Assembly: GCA_003260075.1 (NCBI GenBank)
Contig: QLIY01000243.1
Location: 119,793 to 183,792, forward strand
Origin: Phallusia mammillata
Taxonomy: Eukaryota; Chordata; Ascidiacea; Phlebobranchia; Ascidiidae
Length of the DNA stretch: 64,000 bases
Reading direction: 5' to 3'
Positions 37,401 to 49,800 of the stretch are shown here, piece by piece. Positions within the stretch are counted from its first letter, which is position 1. Each line of letters starts with the position of its first letter. Under the pieces are notes generated by a model. It saw only the letters and a program-made list of their open reading frames with translations, was not told the origin of the DNA and made no database searches. The position numbers and the translations under genes were made by a program.

Positions 37401-40209
37401 TTGGTCGAAGCGATGCTTACGTCGATGCTGATGTTTACGACATGCAGACCATCCGAAACCGAACAATTAAACGATAATTTTTCAAAATCCAAGTCTTGAA
37501 TGGTCAAAATGCCAGATGATGGGTCAATCATGATGTGATGCGGAAACGATCCTTAAAAAAAGTACGATGGTAATATACATTTCTTAGGAGTTCCACCTAA
37601 CGGCTCATTTCCAAAGGATTCATATGATGGTCATAAATTTTTTTTAGTCAGCAATAAATTCCCCATCATAATTTTTTCGGAAAAAAAACTCTTGTTTTTT
37701 TACCAAATATACGATTTCTCGCAGTACGGAAAAATCGCGTGATAACCGCGCTTAAAAAACAACTTAAAATGAAAGTCATTGATGTCATGATAAACTACAT
37801 TTACCAATTTTAAATCCTAAATTTCCTTTAACATGAACAGTTTTGTTACCGTCATCAGCTTAAAATGGAACTACATTTGAAGCTTACACATTGTGCAAAA
37901 GAAACTTTCCAAAAAAACCTTGTAACCCCATGTCATTGTGAGTTTAAAAACGTCATTAAAGTTTATTCGATGTTATGTACTATAATAAGTCGCAGTAAAT
38001 ATGAACTGGCCTAGGGATCTTACCGTTTTCATCACTCTCTACTCCTTCTATGGTGATGTACGTAAGTTCGTCACCGTCCGCGTCATCGCACGCCAATTTA
38101 CCGATGGTAGTTGGAACATCTTGTTCAGGATTGGCCTGCACGATTTTCAACAGACACGGTTTATTGTAGGCCCATAAGCCTTTAAAGAAGGGGTGCCAAC
38201 AATAAATAATATAGATTATGTCTGCACGAGTGGGACAATTAAATGGATCCAATGACTTAAAGTACGAGCATCGTATTGGCGGTGTTTTAATCTTTTTTGG
38301 CAGTATACATTATACCACCATATGTTGTTTTAGATTTGAAACGCAAGAAATATATATGCCTCACCACAAAAATACATTCTCTACAAATCTTCTCAAATCT
38401 ACAATTTAAAACTAACAAAAAAAACGCAAACGCAGTGTTGTATGTTCAGCACTACAAAAATCCGTTGGTAACGAATTCAAATGTCTTTTTCGTTCGTTGG
38501 CGAGTTTCGACGAAAAAACCCGGTATATGACTCTACGCTACTCAGGCAAACTTACAGCGTTCACGTTTTCATGCCACTAATGTAACATGACCAGCAAGCT
38601 AGGTCAAAACATAAGATGGAAGGAAAAATATGATTAGGGTGTTTTACAGTCGGCCAGGAATATTTAGTGCTTTGTGTTGCAATGCAAGGAACGATAAAGC
38701 TGGTAGCGTTGCAGAAAGCCTTATTTGTGACAACAAAATGTCGATTTAAAAGTTTTAGCCTTAATATGCAGATGAGTGTCAAACAACTTATATAATACAG
38801 TACAGTATATGCCAGTTGCAGATGTTTTGGTGATACCATCGGTTTCAAAGTACCTTAAAAAGTTCAAGATTAAAAGAACAATGTTCTCGTGTTGAACATT
38901 TCAGGAGCATCAGAAAATGTAGAAAGTCCGTTACACAAATTGACTTGCTCGATTTTTTTCTGAAAATCTCAAGATAGTTTCGATGAAAACGATTATCGAT
39001 ACCCTTAATAATGTACTGAATCATGTACGACCCATTGGCACAGACTTTGACTAAATATGCCACTGTTCGAAAAATAGAAGAATAATTTTGCTTCAAAATC
39101 AAATCGAACTTACCAAGAATACGTAATGGTCATTTTCGCATATTGGTGAATTGTCGTTCGTATTCAGAAGCCGAAATAACATGACACATTTGCTAAAAAA
39201 GAAACATGTTAGTGAAAGACATTAATAAAGTTTTTGAACACACACTGCAAAATTCCGAATTTATAAAGCTCTTCAATTACCAGAACAGTTCTATAAATTT
39301 GATATCATGCCTGGCAGCAACAGCTTTTATTTGACAATGCATTTGTAAATAATCATAATATTTCAGGCAAATGTTGTACAACTCGTTGTCTAACATCACA
39401 TAATAAATATCAAGATTACATGAAACAATCGTCCAGTCGATGGAAATGCGTTAAAGAACTACGTATTTTTGACGACGCGTTTGTCGGTAATATTGGGTCG
39501 TGGTACTTTACCTAGATTGTATGGGGCTGCCTCGATCGCTCGCGTTTACAACGATCCACGAAACTCCAGTAGTAAATTCGTAGTCTAAACTGTGTAGGAG
39601 GACGAGTGACCCGTTGTCAGTAACCGCTATTTCATCTGAAGGTAACATAATGCGTCAAACAACAAGAAACAGTTAATTAAACAAGCAAATTATGTTTACG
39701 CGTGAAGTTGCCAGGGTGGACTAATATGATGGAAGCACCGTGAAAAAGAAATAGGCGCAACAAATTTCGTCAGGACATTAGGCTACAGCAACGGACTTGA
39801 GGTCTTATAGTGTTTTAAATTTTAGTAAATCGCAAGAAAAAAGAAATTCTCAAGCACAAACCTGAAGACGAGTAAAATTCGATTTCTCCAGATTCTTTTG
39901 AATCGTTATCTTCAACGGATAATCGGACCCCTAAATCTCCGACACTCGTATTTTCCGGAACTTCAAGTTCGTACAACGTCACCGGTTCGTAACGGTCGAC
40001 TGACCATAGCTTCACTCCGTTTTCGGTCGTTTCATTAACATGTCGAAATACAGGCACGTTGTCGTTGACGTCGTAAACTCGGACTGTGACGTAGGCTGAT
40101 GACGTCAGATTCGTGGAATTGGATCGGTTAGTCAGGAAAACTGTGGCGTTCAACACGCGGTCCATTTCCGGTTGGTCATAGTTGAGTTTTCGCAAAAGAC
40201 GGATTTCTC
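28449..40209 (-). CDS. Large transmembrane cadherin, 3' part (exons 13-33)
   Basis: Exons in transcript order: 40209-39862, 39635-39512, 39192-39114, 38135-38024, 37551-37322, 37116-36963, 35714-35584, 35014-34878, 34569-34369, 34005-33868, 33516-33437, 32880-32386, 31959-31862, 31532-31365, 31066-30914, 30629-30561, 30503-30396, 30322-30162, 29970-29772, 29607-29341, 28766-28449. Phases chain without break onto exon 12 at 54807. Calcium-site linkers include DVNDNVP, NTNDNSP, NVNDNPP and DINDNKP, alternating with IPENxxxG/VPENTSVG strands. After the ECs come a Thr/Ser/Pro-rich stalk (about residues 1206-1398), a membrane-adjacent region (about 1398-1680), one TM helix (about 1684-1708) and a cytoplasmic tail of about 200 residues without a catenin-binding motif. 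Least certain joins: the exon 16 acceptor and the exon 28 donor (GAA|GTCGGT). Confidence 0.88.
28903..29271. mobile_element. Small hAT-type element, 369 bp, TSD GTACAGGT
   Basis: Terminal inverted repeats are CAGAGTTGTAA and TTACAACTCTG. Identical 8-bp duplications GTACAGGT lie at 28895-28902 and 29272-29279. The interior has CCCGAACCC/CGGCCC blocks near both ends and no coding frame. It sits in the last intron of the cadherin gene. Confidence 0.87.
29772..29970 (-). other. Cadherin transmembrane exon (exon 31)
   Basis: The exon encodes an acidic juxtamembrane stretch (HHDEENRSELDL), then a hydrophobic helix (YLLVPLVVVSSLFIIFFASV...AYW), then basic KRKTGS. This fixes type I orientation, extracellular N-terminus to cytoplasmic C-terminus. 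Both splice sites are canonical (CAACAG acceptor, GTGAGT donor). Confidence 0.9.
32087..32224. repeat. 37-bp tandem repeat, about 3.7 copies
   Basis: Units start at 32087, 32124, 32161 and 32198 with TTTACAAATAGGCCACGTTT. The period is exactly 37, with only one or two substitutions per copy. It lies in the cadherin intron between exons 24 and 25. Confidence 0.9.
32386..32880 (-). other. Thr/Ser-rich mucin-like stalk exon of the cadherin
   Basis: The 495-bp exon encodes about 165 residues dominated by Thr, Ser and Pro (for example STAATQTVTTPLLTSQATLK and TTRSNNNLNSITPTPSVTL). That composition suggests dense O-glycosylation, and a few N-glycosylation sequons also occur. It separates the EC repeats from the membrane-adjacent region. 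CDHR-type cadherins with mucin-like segments offer a parallel, but the order here is not an exact match to any family I know. Confidence 0.8.
33040..33190 (-). repeat. tRNA-derived SINE-like element
   Basis: The minus strand contains a class-II tRNA-like A box (TTGGCCGAATGGTCCGGTGC) and, about 60 nt on, a perfect B box core GGGTTCGAACCCC. A T/A-rich tail follows. This is the arrangement of a pol III tRNA-Ser/Leu-derived SINE head. The A-box end is repeated after the G11 run at 33253-33263, which I read as an assembly duplicate. It lies in the cadherin intron between exons 23 and 24. Confidence 0.55.
33253..33263. other. G11 assembly-join signature with flanking duplicate
   Basis: GCACCGGACCATTCGGCCAAG through TTTAGAAAACTTTTCTGTTTT occurs at about 33148-33252 and again from 33264 with a few substitutions. 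It makes a false duplication of intronic DNA. Confidence 0.8.
34270..34757. other. Two G10 joins that duplicate cadherin exon 21
   Basis: Runs at 34270-34279 and 34590-34599. The complete exon is 34569-34369. A second copy of its 5' part lies at 34757-34600 and stops abruptly at the G run after the codons for VYKAS. The copies differ by few bases, including Tyr versus His in RN(Y/H)TDN and DINDN versus DVNDN. Only one exon should be annotated. Confidence 0.85.
35385..35394. other. G10 join that duplicates the 3' edge of cadherin exon 19
   Basis: The region from ATAGTGCTTTTAAAAAAAGT to the exon fragment ending GTTTTCCGGAA appears at about 35155-35384 and again from 35395 into the full exon (35714-35584). 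The first copy holds only about 40 bp of the exon. Confidence 0.85.
36522..36532. other. G11 assembly-join signature with flanking duplicate
   Basis: The block from GACGTTTC to CCACATCGCTGGCAATT occurs at about 36167-36521 and again at 36533-36910. The second copy has an A-rich expansion near 36578-36615. It lies in the intron between cadherin exons 18 and 19. Confidence 0.8.
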
Positions 40210-40943
40210 CTAAAATGGAACAAATATAAAGTGATAAAAAAGTACTGTAATTTTTTGTCATATACACATCACGTTTTCGTGGATTTTCATGCATTCGTCA
40301 CGAAGAGTAAAAAAGTTATCAAAATCAAAACAAACTCTAGTGTACTTAATGAACGCCTTTTCCTAAAGTTTTTTTTATTTAATTATATTATTAAGTTGTA
40401 TAACAAGATTAAGACGGGATCGGTATCAATATATAGTCTGAAAATTATTAGTTGTGAATAAATAGGTTAAAATGCAGCTGCTAAAAAATGAAACACAGAA
40501 AAAAGAAGGCCACGGTTTCTTCCCATTAAAGTTTTAAAAGACAAGGTTAAAACGACAAATTTGTCGACAAAGTATGTAGAAAATGTGCTGATTAAAACCA
40601 AAACAAATCTTTTTTGACAAACGGAACTTACAGTATGCACACGTCTGTTGGAGCAAAACAGCACAAAATATCAGTCTTATTGCGAACACGACACACAATA
40701 TTTTGTACTTCATATATGGAGCACACTGGATCAAATGAGTCCAAGAGGACATGCGGAATTCCCCATTATGTCAAAGGCACAAGAATTAGGAATTAATGTC
40801 ACGATACTACCTACGTGCACTGTATTTATTCAAAATAGAACCACATTCGGCCACCATATTAATCGTGCATAGTCATTTTCCTACAAACACAACACATTTG
40901 GAAAAAATGAAATATTTTTTATAGACACCTCACGGGTATTTTA

Positions 40944-41260
40944 TTGCATTACTTATTCGTTACACCAATGCACACTTTTGCCTTTTTGCGTTTCCAGTTA
41001 TTTTTGGGACAAGTCGTTTTCCGGCTCTTCGGCATTGCGCCACGCCGTGCTTGCATGCCTGGTGATAAGACAGACAAGCGAGACTCCAAACTTGGTGTTA
41101 GGCAACACGATATTCTGTGTAATGCAGTCACGCCGAAGCACTGCGCTTCCAACGAACTGTCCGAATCAGCTCTGTGCGTTAATTTAACTCGAGGAAACCA
41201 AGTAATGCTCGACATACGTAGGTTGACCAGCGGGAAGGCATTATTGTGTTGGTGTTGACA
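40944..41260. other. GC-richer block with several open frames, unassigned
   Basis: This part of the large cadherin intron is less AT-rich than its surroundings. It is open for 70-105 codons in several frames on both strands (plus 40944-41258 and 40978-41187, minus 40949-41215). No domain, start context or splice logic singles out one frame. It could be a relic of a transposon or retrocopy. Confidence 0.25.
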
Positions 41261-41765
41261 GACGAGTTTTCGATTTAAATGTGTTTTTTTTGTTCCCTGA
41301 TGCTGATGTTTTTGTGAAAAGATATAACGCTTAATTTTATTTTTAATATTGACCGTAAAATTAGGTGATGAAAAATTATATGCTTACGATTTTCTAACAG
41401 AAGCTGAAACATACATAATGTGAAGATTGCAAATTAACGCAAACTCGTTTGTATAGTGTAGATGACAAGAAAAGGCTTTGGAAACAATCTATTGTAATGC
41501 GAGTAATTTACATTTCGTCGGCAAATAGCTGGCCTATAGTGACCTTAAATAGCTAACTGGCTGTGTTAGTGTAGAGTTTTAGAGATCAAGGCTTTGTAAA
41601 TACAATTTTTTGTCATCAAGTAGTATTTTGCGTGTTCAGAGTATTTGTTTATTTGTTACCTAATTGAAATTATATTTGCAGCGTAGATTAGTTGTATAAC
41701 ATAGTTTGTTATTATTTTTTTACTCGAGTGAAATTTTGCATTTTGGATGTACACACGAAACAACA

Positions 41766-44700
41766 ATGCAAGACATCATCGCAATCTTTTTCTTTTTCTT
41801 TTCGACGCTTTTTACAAACTGCGCCTCAGGTAGGATACACAGGCTGGCAAAATAACTGTAAATGACAAAAAATAAATACGTTGTAGTTTGAAATTGATTT
41901 TTTAAGACTTACTTTTTTACCAAATGCACATGTCAAAAACCAAAACGTTCCGCTGTTACGAGTATATGAGTTAAATTATTTGTTACTTAAAAGACAACAA
42001 AATTGAGGTATTTTTAAGTTGACCACTAACAAATATCCTTGTGACAAATATTTAGGAACCTCGTGTACACGACTGGGCTTTCAATGTCATTCAGAATGTG
42101 TGACGTCACCACAGACAGGGGAGCGTTACTGTTGGTTGGAAGGTCGTAACGACAGCATCAGCGTCAGACAAGGTCTCCACTGGGACTATTGCGGAGAGCC
42201 TTGCCGCCACCGTTCAGGTATTTAATAAATGCTGAGTCAAGAGTCAAATTGATCGAAATTTGTGTTTGTTTTATTGATCAAATTACGACACTGCATTTAG
42301 TCGCAATATCAACTGTCAATTAAGTACAGTAAGCTACTTTTTGAAAATAATTAGAATTTTTAATCAAAAGATCTATCACGTACACGCCAACGGTGTAATG
42401 GTGTAAAATTGATGCAACAAGCACCTGTGTTAAAGTAGATACAATTAAAAACAAAAACAAATTTGTACTCGCAAAATAGTAAAGTACGTTTATTGGCGTT
42501 GGAACATATTTTTAACACGTTTTTTTTACAATCACTGTCAACCCGAATTGTTTGTTTTGACAGCATTATCTATTTCAGTCAATTTGCATATGAAATGAGA
42601 AAGGGGTAAAAGTAGAGAATTTTATGACACAAAAATGTAAACATTTTTTTCTCAAACAATGCAAAACTAGGGAACCGACAGCCATTGCAAGGCACACTTT
42701 CAAACCTGTTTTTGTAACTGAACCCCCTTATTATGAGTTGCGAATGCGTAGCAATTTCAAAATCAAATGTGGCCAGCAACCTTTTTCTAACACATTAACC
42801 AATATTAGCTGTTGGCATTCTGGCAGCACCTTATATATTATCACAAAATATTTAATTTGCTGTGTTTTTTACACAGATCGAGTTATGGCGTTGGACGGGC
42901 GACCGTGTATTCTTCCCGTCACCTATAACAGAGTGCGATATAACGTCTGTATGACAGATCCAAACCGCTTCGATAACTCGCCTTTCTGTGTAGTGGTCAA
43001 ACACTCGCACTCGGCACTATTCAATTCGTACGCAAGATGCGGAAACAAGACAGGTATAAAGAAATAATATATGTTTAAAAGTAGCAAACATTGTTTATTT
43101 GTTTCGAAAGAGTACACTTACATTAAGAAGGATTTCGCACATTTCGTGTTTTCTGGCGATTTGAAACTGAAACAGAAACTTATACGTTCCAAATACAGCA
43201 CAGGTTCAATTTTTTTTCTTCAAAAGGCGCTATTGAGTTTTGAACTGTTTTTCTCTTTAGACAAATTTCAGCCCATTTTGCTAAATAATTTGCTGGAGTT
43301 ATGCAGTGCCCTAATTAGGATAAGGTTTATGTAGTGTTTTTACCATGAGTTATGTAGTACTCCCCTCAATTTTATGAAAAATGATGAAATGTTTGAACAT
43401 TATTATATCTTTTGTAGCGTAATTTCATAGTAACGTGAAGCAAAATATGCTCTCACACTAATTGCTAATCATTTTGCATGTAAGCTTAATAGTTAAAATG
43501 AAAAAAATTACACAAGAATATTGGACAAACTAGTGACGACGCTTTTCCGCGAAGTGGAACAAGCAAAGAGACGATCGTATAAGCTGTAAATGACATTCGA
43601 GGGACATTCAGTACAGCATTGTGCCCAACGACCGCCATATATCGTTCCGGGAAATTGGGTTCATGCAAATTTACTGACGTATGTCCGCGTAATAACGTAT
43701 CAAAACGTGTAGACTGGAGCGGAACGAGCTTTTCACGACATCATCGCTTGCTACGAACACTTGTAATAAATCTTAACAGCGACTGACAATATAAAGTATT
43801 CCAAAGTTTTTGGATTTTTTATGTATTTTTATTTTTCACATGTTTTCATATTTTTGAAATGATGGGTTTTGCAGTTTGAGATCTGTTAACACACAAAACT
43901 TTAAATCACATTACAATGTCGTTGTGCTGTTACGCCTTTCATCCGAATAATAAGTTTCTTAGGGCCTAATTAAACTTTCAAAAACCTGAATAGAACAAGA
44001 CATGCAAATTTCACACGAAAAAAGCGAAACTGCGCTTTGGAAGTTATTTCAGGTCGGTTTAGCCTTAGAAGGTTACTTTGCACCGGTGCGATGCAGGACA
44101 TTGGTTGTGACATTGAAAAACATCCTGTAAAATTCGTGTAAGGAAACACCGAAAGGTCACCTAAGCGCGAGAATTAGTTATTAGTATACCGTCCCAGAAC
44201 TGGTAGCGACGTCACAGAGATAGTCGAATCACGGATTGTCGAGTCACCATCCTGTTGCGCATGATCAACATGCATACGTGTTTTCGGGACAAAGGAAATG
44301 CACTTTTTGGGCTCCCAATAATTGGAAGCTGAACGTTTTGCGAAGGAAATGTACAAAAAACGGAGAAATGGGTGAATGAACAGTTGGACATGATATGGTG
44401 GTACGCGATTTCCTAAAACCCAAGCATTTAAATGAAACAGGAATTGAGCCTTTTTTGCGGTTGGACGTTGTACATATCTGTGGTGCATTCACATGCGTTT
44501 AAAAAACTGTCCACCAATCTTCTTTCCCATTTAGTTTAAAAAGTTGTCAACCGTTTTATATGGTTATCATAAATGACTTGCGAGCGCGAAAAACAAGGTT
44601 AAAAGCAGTCATAAAACAAATACAAAGTTTGTTACTTTGCTACAGCACCAATAAATCAACTTCTCTTTTCAACCTTGAACTTTTGTTTCAGTTTTAACCA

Positions 44701-46295
44701 ATGCAAGCTCAACATCCAACAGCACGACTATAACAAACAAAACAATGAATGAAATCATAAGCACGTCGCAGGAAAGGTTAACGTTGGCCACCCCAACCCA
44801 TCCTAAATCTGACAATACGATCATAGAGGAAGAAGAAGATGAGAACGCAACCAGGTCTTTGGAGTGGGTTGGAGCCCTTGCGGGAGCTCTGGGAGGTGCA
44901 ATAACAGCTACAATGATTCTTGCGTGCTGCATCTTTTGCAGGTAAATGTTATTTGTATAGCGGGAGTACGTTTCAATCAGTGTTAATACTTAATAGTTTA
45001 TCAAAAGGTCATATTTTACCATTCTTAAGATGCCTTATGATATTAGGATGAACTTTTATTGGAGAACTAAAGGTATATAATACTATAACACACAAAAACC
45101 GTTACTGACTTTTATAATGTGTCCCAAAACCATGAACCAAATGCTTACAATATCGTACTCGCGACGTTAACCTTATTGGGGACGCAGGCCTGTAGCATGA
45201 ACCGTGTAAATGATGACAGTAGAAATCAGGCAGATTTAGGCCACAACCATATTTAGTAAATAGAAACACAACTTAACAAGTTTTCCACTTCCTGAGTGAT
45301 TGCGATTTGGCTCCAACGCATAAATCGACATTTACGTCTGCAGTTCCATAACAAAACAAAAACTCGGTCCAGTTTTATGTCATTGGTTTTTCTGTTTGCC
45401 GGGTTCGTTCGCGGTCGCTAAAAAGCAAGTCAAGCAAACCATTGACATCAATCAACGCCCATTGCGCCAACATCAATTAATAATCGTCTGCTTGCTGTCT
45501 GGCTCATGAGAGGCTTCCACATGCAACTTTGCAGCAAATGTCGAAACCCGTCGTGATTACATGACGATAGTCGTTTTGTTGTGATAAAAAGATTTTGGCG
45601 CATTCCAGTTTTAAGAATGTTAAGCGGTTGTGACGTAGGTGTCAGATTGAGTTCGAGATTTGGTTCTAAATCCATGAAACTCCCGGAAGTGACATAATGC
45701 CTGATGGTGACATCGTTTTAGTTGTATTGCTTGTGATTGATGTATGGTTATTTTGCATATCATGCTGCAACAAGGAACAGCTGTCCCGATGAGTTTAGAT
45801 GTTATACCTTTCCGCTTAGGACAATTTCACATTTTAAGTGCACATACAAACTTGACTACTGCATTTGTCCTTCAAATGTCATTGCGGCGTAGTCGAATTT
45901 ACCAACAAAATTTGATTTCGAATTGACCAGCAAAATTTGATTTCGAATTGAGATATATTGAAACCATAGCTTTACAAGTTTAGTTGCTCACACCAAACAC
46001 AATCGATTTACATAAACATTAAAAGAAAAAAAACGTTTTCTAACTCAAAAACAATCTAATTTGCAGAAAACGCAGAAACAACATGAAGGACCTCGACTCA
46101 TCCAGTGCAAGACAGAAATACGAAACGGACGGAACTGTGGACTTTAACTATGTGTCAGGCAAAGACTACGTTTCCCAGTCATTTACCGACCAAGGCAACA
46201 GTCATGTGTACGACGATTCGACCGATCCGCCTGAATTTAGACGCAACGCTTTGTATTCCAACACACAAGCCTTCATGATGGTACCAGTGCGATAA
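41766..46295 (+). CDS. Single-pass membrane protein with kringle/FN2-like Cys-rich ectodomain
   Basis: Five exons: 41766-41829, 42056-42217, 42877-43053, 44692-44941, 46067-46295. They total 882 nt, 293 residues plus TAA. A signal peptide opens it (MQDIIAIFFFFFSTLF). Residues about 22-75 form a Cys-rich module containing GERYCWLEG and HWDYCGEPC, reminiscent of the kringle core. Residues about 76-134 form a second module with CILPVTYNRVRYNVC, then two further Cys, close to the four-Cys fibronectin type II pattern. Next are a Ser/Thr-rich stalk with sequons (NSTTITNKT), an acidic EEEEDE segment, a TM helix (WVGALAGALGGAITATMIL) and a 77-residue tail starting RKRRNN. The tail has several Tyr sites and ends VPVR. 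The whole gene lies on the opposite strand inside cadherin intron 12. The family is not recognised; domain calls are by Cys spacing. Confidence 0.85.
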
Positions 46296-46830
46296 GACCA
46301 GCAGAACCCTTTAAACGGTTTTAAAAGTTGATCGCGGCATTCTGGTTGAGCGGGAGTATTGTCTAGGCGGCGGTTCGACTCGATGTCGGGATCTTGCATT
46401 GCTGCAATGAAGTGGACTCCACATAAACGTAACTCAAAAAAGGCATCAAAACATAGCAAACATTACTACAGAAGATTTGGAATCATAAAAAGCACACTCA
46501 CTAAACCCGACGACGTTGCATCAGATAAGGAAACGGAACATTTCAGCAAAAATTGTATAAAGACGAGTAAAGAATGGTTCAAAGTGGAAGCCCAAGATGA
46601 ACTATTTGTTGTGAACACTAACGACATTTTTTTTTCTAATAGTTCAATTTCTGAGCCCAGGGCTGTGACGTCATTTGATTGACAAGTCATTGGCTGAGCT
46701 TCAAGGGCGTCGATTTGATTAATGTTTGATGCTTTGCTGCTGCTGTTGTTATTGTTGTTGTTATTACATTTCTCGGTACGTCTTTATATTTTTGTTACAT
46801 TGGTACAAGATTCAATGCATATTATATCAT

Positions 46831-46836
46831 AATAAA
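46831..46836 (+). promoter_or_regulatory. Candidate polyadenylation signal AATAAA
   Basis: First canonical hexamer found after the stop codon at 46293-46295, giving a 3' UTR of about 0.55 kb. The open frame at 46359-46682 inside this UTR is in the same frame as the gene but follows two stops, so I do not treat it as coding. Confidence 0.4.
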
Positions 46837-49800
46837 CGTCATATTTTCTAAAGACTTGTGCAAAACATTGTTACCAAATTTTAAAACAGGTTAAAAAACA
46901 AAAAAGACTGACCATGACCATGAAACGTAGACAGGCATAAAGTGGTACAAATTAAGAGCAAAAATTTTAAATTGGACCAAAATGTCAACCACTCCATTGC
47001 TTGATGACGTATTAGCTGAGGTCGAAAACGTTTTTAGCTAAGAGACCAAATGAAACCAAATATTTTAAAATGCATGTTCGTGACAGCCACACATTTTTGC
47101 AAATGTGTGATTTTTGTAAATAAATAGCAACGAATTTACAGTTCATTATTTGTTACATAATGAAATGCAAACTAAGATTTGTCCGAAAGACAGAAGCAGT
47201 CATCAAAAGAGCAACATCTGGCTTGCGAGCCTCAGGTTACCAACTTCTGCGTTACAAGGACCAAACAATGCCATTAGTACCAAGGTTTTAGCTACCTCAC
47301 CATGACATTGCATGTTTAAGTTATAAAATACGACGATATCAAGAGAAACTCCGTTTAAGCTTCTTGGGCAGGCACAAATCCACACAAGCCATCTAAAGCA
47401 CCACGTATGCCATCTAGCGGTCGTCTTTAAAGGACATGGTTTGTTTCGCAAAAGCTCGTTTATGCTGGGGTCAAGCGGGTTACAGTGATGACCGAATCTT
47501 GCTCAAAAGAGGTTTAAAGTTTGGTTTCAAAACCAAACCGAATTTTGCAATATCTTGAAGCAAAGATTCAGTGTCTCATCTATTACTTGGCTGCAGCAAA
47601 AATAAAATACCGTTATTCGTAATTTGTGAAGAAAAGGAATATTTGGGGGGGGGGCGCATTCAGTGTCTCATCTATTACTTGGCTGCACCAAAAATAAAAT
47701 ACCGTTATTCGTAATTTGTGAAGAAAAGGAATATTTAACACAATATTTGTAATGGGCGTTAAGAAACTTTAGGCAATGATATTATTTTCAGAAATGGTCG
47801 GAAAACTTTGAACTTCACTAAAACGTAGCGTCAATCGTATACTTTGGTGCTTCACCAGCCACCGCAGTACAAATAGGTTACAATGGAAACGACAAAGCAA
47901 TTATCTAACTTCCTATCTAATGCGAGCGCCTATTAAATCTTTCAAACATTGAATGCCGCGAAACAATGACCAACTGTAAAAATCCCGCAATGCAATTCTC
48001 GAGTAATATGCTTTACCGGCATACAACCGTGTAATTGCGTAACAATGAATTTGAATTGCATTTTTTCAAACCGAATCGGTTTTAAAACCAAAGAGAAATA
48101 TTAAAAACAAATCATTAGGGCTCTTGAAAAGCCAATACAACATTACAACCATCCTTTTGGGACCAATGAGGGTTTATTGAGTACATGCGCATACGCTTAG
48201 GTTTAAAAGTGCTGACGCCAGGTGACTCATAGCTGCTGATGACGTAACAAGCTTCCCGTCACAGGCGCCGCGACATCGAGCGGAGATCGTCATCTGTCAC
48301 TAACATGTTTGGAATAAACGTGCCATTCAAAGTCCATCCGCAGTAATGCGTAATGCACATGCATGCTTGGGAAAGACAAACCCGCTGGTTGGGCAACTGG
48401 GCAGATACTCTAAGCTAATTTACGGTTCCTAATGTTAATGCGTTAAAAGAACACTGTTGAGGGTTGCAGCATCGAGCTATAAAAAAGCAGGAAAACATTT
48501 GGTACATTACATTTAGCCGTTTAAAGGTTTTGTTGTGCTTGTTTGGTTCTTTGCAGTTTGGTTTTTACGTGAAAAAATGCTATGACAGTTTTATGGAGCC
48601 TAAGACATATTGCTCATTTCGAACAGAAAAGTTTCTAGAAAAGTATGTTGCAATAAGCTTCCCTTAAACCAAAACATAGTGCTTTTGTGTACAACGTAAG
48701 AACGCAATTGTGTTGTTCATTTACACCTTTTTGTTGTTGCAGGCCTGAGACGGCGATTTAAAATTGAAGGGTGCGTTCAGATTTCAGAACCCAGTTTAAG
48801 CAGTTGGATTTACGTAAAAGACGCAGGGTTTTGAAAATCGCAAAATTGTAAGCTCTTGAAATACCAGGTTGTAAAGCTGTAATGTCGTGTGGCTTCTGCC
48901 AAGCAACGGGGCGAGAAATAGTAACCGGTCAACTGCGAAGCTATAGTGCAAAGCGCAGCAAACACAGCGTTGTAAGATACTAATCGAAATGTTTGGTAAA
49001 CATGTAGGTGGGAGTTTTGTACACAGCACTGAGAAAAAAAATTGACAAGATAAGACATACAGCATTTGTAAATTATGACTCAGCCATCATATGCTTAGAT
49101 TGGCAGGACTTATTATTGTATAATTGCGGTTTTGTGTTCTTACTGTGAGGACAAACAACGCCACTTCTTAACAATTAGGACGTCTGTGTAAACATTGCTT
49201 TAGGATCGGGCTCAAATAACAAGAATTTTCAACGTCTAATAAAAGACTACCGCATTTTTCACAAGTCACCGTGGATTCGCCAGTCACGCTAAGTAAGCAC
49301 AGCGTACGACGAACTCAAAACAAGCAGTCATTATTCGTTCAGTAAAAAAGGCGCTTTATCGATCCGGGAAACAGCAAGTTCCCATAGGAAGCTAAATGGA
49401 TTTACATGGATCGGTGCAAATTACACTGTACGGCTGATTTCTCTTGTAGCGTAGATTTTCTGTAGCTCTAGTTTTGACGACTTGGTTTGGAAAGAAATGC
49501 CGTCAAAGTATGACCATGGTGTCAGAAAGAAGCCATGTCAAACAGACCGTAAAAAATATAAATGCAATGAAGCTATACTTTAACATGTCTGCACAGCAAT
49601 CGCTAAATCAGATCAAGGCAACAAAAAGATTTAGGTACAGTACGAATCTGATTTAAATGCAGTAATCGGAAAATAGTCCAGGAAGGGCAATTGGCACATT
49701 CTGGCCGTATTTGTGCTGGGGGGGGGGATTTTCTGTAGATCTAGTTTTAGACCACTTGGTTTGGAAAGAAATGAAAAATTATAAATGCAATGAAGCTATA

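Noticed and set aside
38561-38848. Possible extra cadherin exon between exons 15 and 16
   Set aside because: The frame has no EC motif, and exons 15 and 16 already join in phase across it.
40231-40461. Plus-strand frame antisense to the start of cadherin exon 13
   Set aside because: Shadow or AT-rich chance frame; no domain.
46359-46682. 107-codon frame after the stop of the FN2/kringle-like gene, same frame
   Set aside because: Separated by two in-frame stops (46293-46295 and about 46329-46331). More likely 3' UTR.
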